DNA of 64,000 bases from Sanderia malayensis (Eukaryota; Cnidaria; Scyphozoa; Semaeostomeae; Pelagiidae), in contig RQOL01000919.1 of the NCBI GenBank assembly GCA_013076295.1, positions 62,001-126,000 on the forward strand, given 5' to 3'. Under the pieces are notes generated by a model that saw only the letters and a program-made list of their open reading frames with translations, did not search any database and had not been told where the DNA came from. Below are positions 55,198 to 64,000 of the stretch, in pieces (the first letter of the stretch is position 1; each line of letters begins with the position of its first letter). A program made the translations under genes and the position numbers.

Positions 55198-56156
55198 CTA
55201 TATCACCCTGCTCAAAAAGTCTGCTCCAACATTCTCTGATCCTCTGATCGACTCAATCCTGAATTTGTAGTTCTGAATAAACATTGCCCATCTCATAATT
55301 CTGTCATTAACGAACTTAGTCCTGTTCAGGTAAACTAATGGCTGATGATCTGTCTGTATGATGAACTCCGTTCCATAAAGGTAAAGCATAAAGTTCTTTA
55401 TTGCCCATACCATGGCAAAACACTCTTTTTCGATTGTCGAGTAAGCTACTTCTCTCTGTAATAACTTCTTGCTTGCATAACTAACTGGGAACAGTTGACC
55501 CTCATGATCTTGTAGTAACACCGCACCGATTCCTGTATTTGATGCATCAGTTCTCAACACAAATGGCTTTGAAATATCAGGTAAGCGAAGAACTGGTTTT
55601 GTCACAGTCATCTTCTTTAGTGTCTTGTATGCTTTCTCGTGTGCGTCAGTCCACTCGACCACATTTGGCAAACCTTTCTTTGTCAAATCAGATAACGGTG
55701 ATGCGATTGCTGCGTAGTTAGGGATGAAGTTCCTGTAGTATCCCGTAAGTCCAAGGAAGGACTTCACCTCCTTCTTTGTTCTAGGCCTTGGTGCATCTCT
55801 AACTTTCTTAACATTCTCTTCATGTAAACCGAGTTCACACCTCCCAATCTGATGTCCAATAAAGTCAATTGCTTCGCCTCCAAAGACACATTTTGAAGGT
55901 CTTGCAGTAATCCTCCATTTCAACATACGACTGAACAACTCTCTCAATGCTTGCACATGTTCCTCCCATGTTCTCGTATGAATCACAATGTCATCTATGT
56001 AGCTATCTACGTTGTCTAAACCTGCAAGTAATTTCCTCATTGCTCTTACTAGTGTTGCAGCTGAATTCACCATCCCGAAAGGCATCTTTAAGAATTCATA
56101 TGATCCGTCTGGAGTCAATAGATGATATACTCCTCCACCAATGGATGATATGCATG
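55198..56156 (-). pseudogene. Gypsy reverse transcriptase / RNase H fragment
   Basis: The minus-strand frame holds the C-terminal part of a Ty3/Gypsy reverse transcriptase: FLKMPFGMVNSAATLVRAMR, the catalytic YIDDIV, GHQIGRCELG, KEVKSFLGLTGYYRNFIPNY, then RNase H with FVLRTDASNTGIGAVLLQD, STIEKECFAMVWAIKNF, QTDHQPL and GADFLSRV. The N-terminal palm (motif with the first Asp) is missing because another transposon abuts at 56157. There is no gag, protease or integrase. It is unrelated in position to the LTR element at 44-48 kb, which lacks exactly this part. Confidence 0.88.
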
Positions 56157-56530
56157 TTGACGTCACAGTCCATTCGCCACCATGCTGAGTGGTAAAATGA
56201 GTGGTAAGATGGCGGCCACGAAGTAGCCTCTAAATAGGCCCCTTCAAAAATTACATAATAGACAAGGATCCCAGGTCAGATTTGCAAAAAAAATTTGTCA
56301 CTTGAGGTCAAAATAGTAGTTTTCTGTAATGAAATCAGATTTTTATCTGATAGACTTTCTCTCTTATAAAAAATTTGACCGAAAAACAGTCTGTCGGCCA
56401 AGGCTTGCGGCTTTTTAGAAAAAGAGTTAGGCCGAAGTACACAAATCCCTGTCATTGACAAGAAAGGCTGATGATGAACAAAAAAGGGCGCGCAAAACAA
56501 ATTTTGATTTTGCAGCGATATTTTTTCAAA

Positions 56531-57846
56531 ATGGTTAAGTTTCGTTCTGTTCTTGGTTGCACGAAAAATGGATTTAAGAATGAGGTCAAATTTCATCGAA
56601 TTCCCAAAGACCCTGAACGGAGGGAAAGATGGATTTTTATTGCCAAAATAAACCCAGATAGCAATATTGACCATGCTTGGGTTTGCGGAATTCACTTTGT
56701 CTCAGGTAGGCCATAACATATTTGTATTTATTCACCATTTTTTCCCTATGGATTGCTCTGATTGGGATGTGAGATTATAATTATCTGTTTTACACGTTTA
56801 TAACTAAATAGATACATATGTCTCCTTAATGTTTAGGTCAGAAAAGTGAGAACATAGTCAGAACTTAAAGGAAGACAACATATTGTATTGAGGTCAGGAG
56901 GTTTTCCAACTGAGGACTGATTTGGCATTGCTATCTTTTGAGCAATTACTCTGGAACATGACAATAATAAGCTCCTTATGAAAATTCTTGGTTTCATCGA
57001 ACCTTTCATGCATTCCCATCACAACAGAAAGCTCTCTAATTTTCAAGAACTTCTTCTTGCACTAATCTGGTTACATCTTGATTTATCAGAGCGATACTTG
57101 GCTTATCGTTTTGGAATTCACTAAAGTAGTGTTTGCAGAATTTTCTATAAGTGGATTGTTGTTTTGTTAAAATGTCTATACTGCCCTTATTCTTTGGCCT
57201 GAAAGGGAAGTTCGTCACAAGACCATGCCTACAGCATCCAGAGAGCATTTTTCAAAGTGTGCTGTGATCATTGATTAACATTATCTAATGCACAAATCTA
57301 CACTGAACTGAGGACCAAATTTCCAAAGCATGGGTGTCTTTTGGACCTCTTGCTCCAAGAGACCCATGCTTGCAAATGATAGCATGAAATGCCAATATAT
57401 TAAAAATCATTATTTTTATCTATCTCAGGCACTTGAATATTTTGAATGTTTTATTCATTCTGGTTTTTTGCTTTGAATTTTTTTGAGTTCCATAAATGCA
57501 AAACTCCTGTTAAAAACTTAACAATGCCTTGCTGCCATACTATATGACTCGAATTTATTTTCGCTGAAATCAAAATTTTCAAATATTATACACTTGGGAT
57601 GGCTTTCTAAATTTTCATGATTAATAAATGCAATATTCTACGATTATAAATGCAATATTCCACGTGCGAATCCTTGTGGAAAGAGTAATTGGACTGCTTG
57701 GAAATAAATTTACAATATTGCAGAGCATCATCCCCATCAAGTTGCTGATGAGCAAAACTACAGAAGAAGATAGCATTCTTGATGATATCTTGGTTGTATG
57801 TTCAGCTCTTTGCAACCTCTGTGAGTCTGTTGTTCCTCTGGAATGA
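56531..57846 (+). pseudogene. THAP transposase remnant
   Basis: MVKFRSVLGCTKN...FHRIPKDPERRERWI...HAWVCGIHFVSG is a THAP finger in a first exon ending at a GT near 56705, but the first zinc Cys is not seen. After a degraded middle, the end of a DDE transposase appears at 57661-57846 (VRILVERVIGLLGNKF with the Glu, then ILDDILVVCSALCNLCESVV). This corresponds to RIHVERAISRIK in the intact element. The catalytic Asp residues are not recognisable. Confidence 0.65.
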
Positions 57847-57954
57847 AACAGCAGCACTGAATTTGTCACCCTTTAAATAGCTTTTTTCAAAGCTACCCAA
57901 TAGACCAATGTGTAACCCCTTGTGTTGTCAAACAGAGTTTATGTATATGTATAT

Positions 57955-58568
57955 CTAGTGGGGCGAGTTGAGTTGACCCCACCAAGAACAAAGTTCTGAA
58001 GTACAAGAAGATGTAGACTTTTCTTTGAACTCAGAAACACTATAAATATAAAAAAAAATTGCCGCAACATGAGAGCAGACTTCCCCTTGTCCGACCAAAC
58101 AAGTATAATGTCCCCTACATACAGATCCATCATCATTAGCGACGACCCAAGCTTGATTAGGCAACTTTTGTGAAAATACTGCGAGTTTCGTACTTTGCCA
58201 AAAAAAAGATACAAGGGGGGCTGGATTCGCTTACAAATTTCCTCATAGGTTTGGCAAGTGACAACATACGGATATGCATTCATACTTTAATAAGCTTTCA
58301 AACTTGAATGGGTAAAATTGCTTGTTGAAGTAACCAGATAATTGTAAACGGCTGCGTAAGAAAATTTGGGCCATTGCTCCAGAGGAGTATCAAAATCAGA
58401 CTTTTTCAATAAATATGGGTCTGATATCTGTAAAAACTGCAACTTCTGGTCGTAAACTAATTTTAGCTCAGAGGTGAGACCAGAGTAATGTACAGAAGGC
58501 GAGTGACAAGCTCCAAAAGGGGCGCTCTCCTTCGGCGCCTTTTTTGCGGCCGCCATTTTGCCACTCAT
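57955..58568 (-). pseudogene. SWIM-domain gene remnant (YqaJ partner)
   Basis: Starts MSGKMAAAKKAPKESAPFG inside the TIR (ATG at 58568) and continues to THSSLKAY. In a shifted frame come YPYVVTCQTYEEICKRIQPP, and then AWVVANDDGS and TCLVGQGEVCSHVAAIFFYI. This is a SWIM finger whose first Cys position reads Tyr. No YqaJ nuclease domain follows, so the 3' part is deleted. Confidence 0.65.
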
Positions 58569-58621
58569 TTTACCACTCAGTCCGAAAAGAATGAGTTCTG
58601 TGACGTCAATATACTTATCAT

Positions 58622-59269
58622 CTATACAGCCCCAGCACCATGGCAAATACCCACCACATAGTAACATACCCTTCCACTTGGCAGATCCTTGCTCCCCTTC
58701 GCAGTAATTTCCAGGCCTTCACCCGGCTTCCTCCATACACTGCCTGCTGGGGACAAAGCATCCTCGTATGGATTCGACTTATGGACGAAGGATACTGCAT
58801 CCAGGTACAGCAACACATCCTCTGTCCAAAAAGCAGGGCTGGTGTCTTTCAACGCCTTCAGGGCATATGCCGCCCTCTTCTTTTTGTCTTTCAGAGTCAG
58901 CAGGCCCTTCCTTCGAGGGCGAATATACTGATAGCCGGAGTTGGTAAAGACTCAGCACAAGGTCTTTTTACTTACCTCTGTGATTTCGCACTCCTTTGCC
59001 ACATCCATCACATGGACATTAGGATTGCTTTCTCTCATAGTTTTAAACTTGCGAAGGAAGCGATCTTTGTCCCTGCGGCTTAGAATTTCCGGCCTGCCAC
59101 TCCTTTTCTTAGGGACTTTCTCTTCCAATCCCTCCTTGCAGATCCTCTCCACGCTAGACTTTGAGATCTTACACCGTCTAGCGATCTCTCGATAGGAGAG
59201 CTTCGACTCCCGCCGAAGTGAATACACGTACGCCTTCTTTCTCTCGCTGATAACCACTTGTTTCGACAT
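58622..59269 (-). pseudogene. Tc1/mariner-like transposase, truncated, one in-frame TGA
   Basis: Single frame from MSKQVVISERKK at 59269. Helix-turn-helix SKLSYREIARRCKISKSSVE, linker KRSGRPEILSRRD, then a TGA at 58949-58951 and the catalytic start FWTEDVLLYLDAVSF (first Asp). It ends after CYYVVGICHGAGAV where the ISL2EU-like element abuts. It shares the VWTDHVAFYLDGV-type layout with the 11318-12392 transposase but is clearly a different subfamily. The second Asp and final acidic residue are missing. Confidence 0.82.
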
Positions 59270-59745
59270 TATAAAGCCTCTTCAAGCAATGAAAACCACA
59301 GAAAATAAATAAAAAATTCTCAGTATCTTCTGCGATCGGAATATTTTCGAAGAAATTTGTCGAACGTCTCTCGGGGCAACAATTTGTAACCGTCGTTCTC
59401 TAATTACGTAAATGCAAAAAAACGAGGCTAAAACAAGAGTTTTAACTTTAACAATACACTACACACTAACGAAACATGGTAGGAGCGTCGTTTTTTTTTA
59501 ACTCTACCGTACAACCATAACCTTTCAATTAATTAATTTAAATTCCACCAGTTATAAACATAACAAACCATTTTAATCACCATAAAGGCAAAAACCCCAT
59601 GAAAATATGGCCATTGTGTACCTATGACGTCACTGGTACACTGGAGGAAAAACATTTTTGCAACATCGTGATCAGCACCCCGGAAAACCCCCTAAAACCC
59701 CTAAAAAGCACCTTAATATCTATTGTACCTCGATTTTCATGCCAG
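59270..59745. other. Flank with inverted homology to the 51-kb array
   Basis: 59640-59745, reverse-complemented, resembles the start of each unit in 51011-52035 (CTGG...GGTTTTC.GGGGTGCTGATC.CGATG...CAAAAAT...GACGTCA). Otherwise no gene is seen. Confidence 0.5.
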
Positions 59746-60026
59746 ACAATAGGGGACAAAAGTCCATGGGACACCTGAAAATTTCATCCCATAATGCTGT
59801 GCTTCTGCACACTTTGTTCTCTGTGAGCAGAATGCGACCCCCCACTCCCCCCAAAACAATGTTGTCTTGTGCACCAGTCCTTTCTTCTCATCGAGCCAAA
59901 AGAATTTCGGCGATATTGAAAAACACCGCCTTTACAAACAACATTGATATGGGGGGAAGGGGGATGAAGTATGCGTGTAGAACTTGCTAAAATCCTGGGT
60001 GTCCCACGACTTTTGTCCCCTATTGT
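59746..60026 (+). repeat. 281-bp MITE, copy 2
   Basis: Same length, orientation and termini as 50725-51005, with a handful of substitutions. The right edge is CCCCTATTGT followed by ACCATC. Confidence 0.85.
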
Positions 60027-60490
60027 ACCATCTTTTGGGCGATTAAAAAGATATTGTTTCACTTTACACTATCTGAATACCGTAGGTAAACTGGAAGTTG
60101 ACTTGATATTCAATACACAATACCTTTGAGAAGAAATAAAATTTTGCATGCTTCTCATTTTGTGCATAAAAATATTTATAATGACGAAATCTCATCCCTG
60201 TATGCAGTTTCCGTTAATTCATATGATTGATGACGTCTTGGAAAAATCAATAACATCAACAAAACTCAAAGCCCAAGTATGTAAAGACATCATTCGAATA
60301 GCCCAAACAAGCTTTTCCAAAACGATCACAAGACAAATATATCACAGCCAAAGCATTCTCACAGTTCTATTTGTGAAGATTGATTCTCGGCATCCGCTCG
60401 CTGGTATATTCGTCGTAAAACGAAAAAGTGGTGCACAATCAGATCGGTTTTGCTGCATCCTAAAAATCACCTACCCTAAAACGGATATCT
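60027..60490 (+). repeat. Dispersed repeat, uninterrupted copy
   Basis: Matches in inverted orientation 48350-48100 and then 44150-43970, the copy split by the LTR element. It sits directly upstream of the SET-domain gene. A short open frame crosses it (for example SRHPLAGIFVVKRKSG, found also in the other copy as a LLAGIFIIKRKSG-type read), so it may be a decayed coding exon. Confidence 0.65.
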
Positions 60491-60618
60491 AATCTACCAA
60501 CATCAACATTCCCTACTAATAACTTTGCATGCCAGTTGCTGCTTGAATCGCTATCTGGTTTGCTTTGTTTTTAAACTCGGGCCGAAACGACTTGCCAAGA
60601 GCTTTTATAAATTTTGAA

Positions 60619-63021
60619 ATGTCATCAAGTACTAGATCCAGAAGAACGTACTTAAATCCAACTGAAATAGCGAAAATGTGGATTCGGAAGCACGAAGACC
60701 AGGATGGATTGGAGAAAAGGTTCATTAGCCCATCGATCGGTGAGTATTTGCAGTATTTCCTTTCATTTCTGCCTTTTTGGCCTTGATGCGGTCATTTTTC
60801 ATTGCTAATTTAGGCCGTTTAATTTAGGCCTCTCATCCAGACTATTCGTACGGCATCCATACTGACTTTCATTTACTGCACATATTTTCTATTAGAAACT
60901 AGTTATAAGAAACACAGACTCTTGAATGGCCAAAAATTTAAGAAACTCTAGTCGGAAAAACGATTGCTAAGAAACTTCTAAAGTAGTGCTATGGTATCAT
61001 ATATATGGTATCTTAGTATCATGTTTCTATGTTTGCCTGCTTATCTTGATTTTCTGACATTCTAACTTGCAGGATGGGGCGTGATTGCAATGAAGAGCTT
61101 TGAGAAAGGAAGTTTTCTTCTACAATATATCGGGGAGACTGTTTCAAGAGAAGAAGGTGAGAACAGAGAAAAGAAATATGAAAAGAAAAAACTTGGATAC
61201 TATTTGTACTTCTTTAGTTCTAAAGGCAAGGAGCCTTGGTAAGTTTACTTTAATGAGATGAGTTATAGATTTTTCATACATGTATTATTTTTTATAAGAG
61301 ACTAAAAATTGGTACAGTACTGAAAGTTTCTTAAATTTTCTTTTGTCTTCTATTGTTAAAGAAAAAATGGAACAAACGAATCTATTGTTCTTTACGAGAA
61401 ATTCCAGTACCGAGTTTCTTATAAAAAGATATGTGTATGCACTTTCTTTCTGTGAGGGGTCCATCATGTATTGATTTTATCTTATTGTGTCGTTCTGACG
61501 TTAATGGTGGGGGAGAGGGTCAACTGCCATGGTACAACAAAATGAAATTACATAAATTTTTCTTACAAACATTGGTATGACTAATGTAAAAGGATCTTAT
61601 CAGCAGTATGGTTAACAATTGAGTTTGATGTTATAATAACTATTCAGCATGATCAAATCCAAAATCCCTGACTTTATATAGTTTTGCATCACAAACAGAG
61701 GTGGCGGCAGGTCCTCTCCAACAAAGGGGCTAGCATTTCTGACAGAGGGGCTATTTCTCTACCATAATTAAAAAATTTTCCCTAGGACAAGGAAATTATA
61801 GAATTATTTATCTTCAGACCATAAACTTCTCCAATGAGGGGGGATTTAGCCCATTGGAGTAGGAGGGTACTAAAAAGTGGAGGGGCACAAGAAAAAAGGG
61901 GAATTTGTTCAGGAATTCTCTGAAGGTGCATCCTACTGCAGGGGTTTGAAGGCATGCTCTCACAGAAAATTTTGCATTTAAAAACAGCTAATATGGCTCT
62001 TGTGGCCTCTTTTTGACCAAAATTCACGGAAAAGTCCAACATTAACAAAGAAAGCTAGGGACACTTCTTAGATATAAAAAGGGCATTAATAATTGTTTGC
62101 TGATAATTGATGGGCATGTGCCCCCAGCCCCCACGGCTCCTACGCCACAGCCAGGGACATAGGAAGCATATATCCAAACTGGGGAGGGGGGGCACGATAC
62201 TTCAAGGGCACCTGTTTCATTAAGGTAAATGTGCACTTTCTGAAATTAAAAATGGCACTTCATTGTTTTTTCCAAAATCTTGGAGGGGTTTTTGTCCCCA
62301 GTGCTCCCCCAGTTCCTGCATCTCTGGCCAAGGCTGTAGGCCCCTGTCCCCTCTGGTCATGAAAATCTCACTATTGATCGTGAAAATCATGAGGGGGCCT
62401 GATTGCCAAATGGACCTTAATTGCCAGGGAGCTTTTATAAATATTGGAAAAGGGGGCCAATTAGACAGAAGGCTTAACTGAGAGGGGGCTGGCTAAAGAG
62501 ATAATTTAAGCTTTACATCAAGGTTTTGTCAGAATTAACAACTAGACCGGACAAGCTTAAAAAGAGTCATGCCATTAAGCAAAGGAACGACTGAAATCCA
62601 AAAATTGGGACTTTTAAGTCAAAACCCTGCAATTATTTTTGTTGGCTCAAACTGTAACCAATCAATATTCATTTTCCTGATATATCTTTCCTTGGTACTT
62701 TCTGCATGAAATCCATTTCCACATCAAAACCAGCACAATTGATTTCCTACCTTGGTACAAACTTTAAGAATCACTTAAACCATGGTGAATGCTAGATATA
62801 AAATATTTTCTTTTTTTTTAAGCATTGATGCAACTCTACCAACACCTTTTCTTGGAAGACTCGTGAATGACTCAAATAAACCCAATTGTGTCATGAAACT
62901 GGTTGCAAATGACAATGTGCCACACTTGTGCTTATTTGCAATTAGAGATATCCAAGCTGGAGAAGAACTGAGATACGACTATGGTGTGTGTGATTTGCCA
63001 TGGCGCAAAAACGTAAAATGA
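60619..63021 (+). CDS. SET-domain protein lysine methyltransferase, KMT5A-like, three exons
   Basis: Exons 60619-60739, 61073-61238 and 62823-63021, with GT-AG introns and matching phases, give about 162 residues. Exon 1: MSSSTRSRRTYLNPTEIAKM, a basic lead-in. Exon 2 opens the SET domain: GWGVIAMKSFEKGSFLLQYIG (S-adenosylmethionine-binding GxG), then LGYYLYFFSS. Exon 3: CIDATLPTPFLGRLVNDSNK and LFAIRDIQAGEELRYDYG. KMT5A/SET8 monomethylates histone H4 Lys20. Here the usual NHS of the core reads NDS, so catalytic strength is uncertain. The protein is short and has no other domains. I chose ATG 60619, as an earlier in-frame ATG adds only unconserved residues. A retained gene duplicate or a transposon-carried copy are alternatives. 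Confidence 0.8.
61239..62822 (+). other. Second intron of the SET-domain gene
   Basis: 1584 bp from GTAAGT to a T-rich TTTTTTTTTAAG acceptor. 61700-62500 has scattered AGGGGGG/CCCC-type low-complexity sequence, and no nested gene is supported. Confidence 0.7.
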
Positions 63022-63281
63022 TTAAACGTGCCTTTTACGAGAACTTATAAATATATATTACACTCTGTAGCTATCATCAAATATGCAATCATTGTATGGA
63101 CATAGTGATTAAGAAACGGTGTGTTGCTAAACAATGGAATCAACCAAAATAAGCCAAAATGTACCAAATCAATATAAAACAAGCCAAAATTACCCATAAC
63201 CAGCAACAAAAAATGAGCCCAATAGACCTTCATTGTCTTTTTCTAGACATTCTAGCTCTAAGATTTTGCTCTGAGAACATT

Positions 63282-63680
63282 CTATGTTCCTTCTACTTCT
63301 CAACACTCTGTTTAAAGTCTTATATGAAAGATCACAATTTACATGTGCTATGAGGACATTTTATGTTCCTTCTACTTCTCGACACTCTGTTTAAAGTAAT
63401 TTATGAAAGATAATAATTTACATGCGCTATAAGGACATTTTATATTCCTTCTACTTCTCAACACTCTGTCTTGAGTCTTATATGAAAGGTCACAATTTAC
63501 ATGCGCTATGAGGACATTTTATATTCCTTCTATTTCTCAACACTCTGTTTAAAGTCTTATATGAAAGATCACAATTTACATGCGCTATGAGGACATTTTG
63601 TATTCCTTCTACTTCTCAAAACTCGTTTAAAGTCTTATATGAAAGATAATAATTTACATGCGCTATGAGGACATTTTATT
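63282..63680 (+). repeat. 79-bp minisatellite, about five copies
   Basis: TTCCTTCTACTTCTC recurs at 63287, 63366, 63445, 63524 and 63603, a constant 79-bp period, with GTTTAAAGTCTTATATGAAAG and CACAATTTACATGCGCTATG between. Units are about 90% alike. Confidence 0.93.
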
Positions 63681-64000
63681 CTATTGTCTTTCAGTTTTTT
63701 GCCTGTCAAAAGAACTGATTTTTTTGCTGTTCGAAATTATAATCATAAATCATTAAACTTAAACAAAATAATAATCCCGTGATATATTTCTTTCTGGAAG
63801 CTACTAAGTCGTAACTTGTATTTTCATGATATTGATTTGTAACTGAAGTGAACCTCAATAAATAAGAGATCATTATGACCTGAATCTATCTTTTTGACTA
63901 CTCTCATTGTATTTGTTTTATTCTGTTGTTTTAATGTTTTTAATCATATTTTGGCTTAATTGTCATCAACACATGTTATCTAATGTTCTACGGATGTATT
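63681..64000. other. No supported feature
   Basis: AT-rich window end; no motif or repeat recognised. Confidence 0.4.

Larger units (their letters stand above)
56157..58609. mobile_element. Second THAP/SWIM (ISL2EU-like) transposon, internally deleted
   Basis: Imperfect TIRs of about 60 bp start TTGACGTCACAG and include CTGAGTGGTAAAATGAGTGG and ATGGCGGCC at both ends. It carries remnants of a THAP transposase (plus) and a SWIM-domain gene (minus), the same gene pair and convergent layout as the element at 20.2-24.2 kb. It is only 2.45 kb, with much of both genes missing. As in the other element, the TIR contains an ATG (MSGKMAA) in frame with the SWIM gene. No target duplication could be fixed. 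Confidence 0.7.

Overview
This is a eukaryotic window, most likely from a cnidarian such as a coral, sea anemone or hydrozoan. It is AT-rich, has GT-AG introns, and is packed with metazoan transposon families. Two of these (ISL2EU-type and IS3EU-type elements) I know mainly from cnidarian, fish and other aquatic animal genomes. The organism call is inference from element content. No bacterial operons, rRNA genes or CRISPR arrays were seen. Only one candidate host gene is clear: a three-exon SET-domain (KMT5A-like) lysine methyltransferase at 60.6-63.0 kb.

Layout. 1-5.6 kb: a decayed multi-exon minus-strand gene with treble-clef-like zinc motifs, a transposase-like core and a FEN1/XPG-like nuclease domain (Academ-like by inference), running off the left edge. 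5.9-16.2 kb: Helitron A on the minus strand (HUH replicase plus PIF1 helicase), with many lesions. It is interrupted exactly at a TA dinucleotide by a 4.53 kb element (8699-13229). That element has 244-bp direct terminal repeats and holds a broken HUH/SF3-helicase Rep gene, an iteron-rich foldback and a Tc1-like transposase. 17.3-18.0 kb: a GTATAGTAG-type minisatellite. 18.3-19.1 kb: a LINE endonuclease fragment. 20.2-24.2 kb: a nearly intact ISL2EU-type transposon whose 265-bp inverted repeats reach into both of its genes, so the transposase and the SWIM-YqaJ nuclease share an N-terminus. 25.7-32.6 kb: Helitron B on the plus strand, with one histidine of the HUH pair changed.

37.06-42.48 kb: a complete IS3EU-type transposon with a perfect 6-bp target duplication, TIRs built from 40-bp tandem units, a retroviral-integrase-like transposase, and a convergent HECT-like gene whose catalytic cysteine is serine. 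44.26-47.88 kb: an LTR retrotransposon reduced to gag and protease, with matched 232-bp LTRs and a 4-bp target duplication. 50.7-52.0 kb: a 281-bp MITE and an array of about 360-bp units. 52.4-53.6 kb: an intact 402-aa CRESS-virus-like Rep protein (HUH endonuclease plus SF3 helicase). 55.2-59.3 kb: a nest of a Gypsy reverse transcriptase fragment, a second decayed THAP/SWIM element, and a truncated Tc1-like transposase. 59.7-60.5 kb: a second MITE copy and an inverted copy of a 44-48 kb repeat. 63.3-63.7 kb: a 79-bp minisatellite beyond the SET gene.

Most genes here serve transposon mobility. The most unusual content is the pair of Rep genes. One is intact and free-standing. The other is damaged and lies inside an element with LTR-like direct repeats and TA target duplications, a structure I cannot assign to a named class. 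Coordinates of exons and element ends were read by hand from splice motifs and repeat matches.
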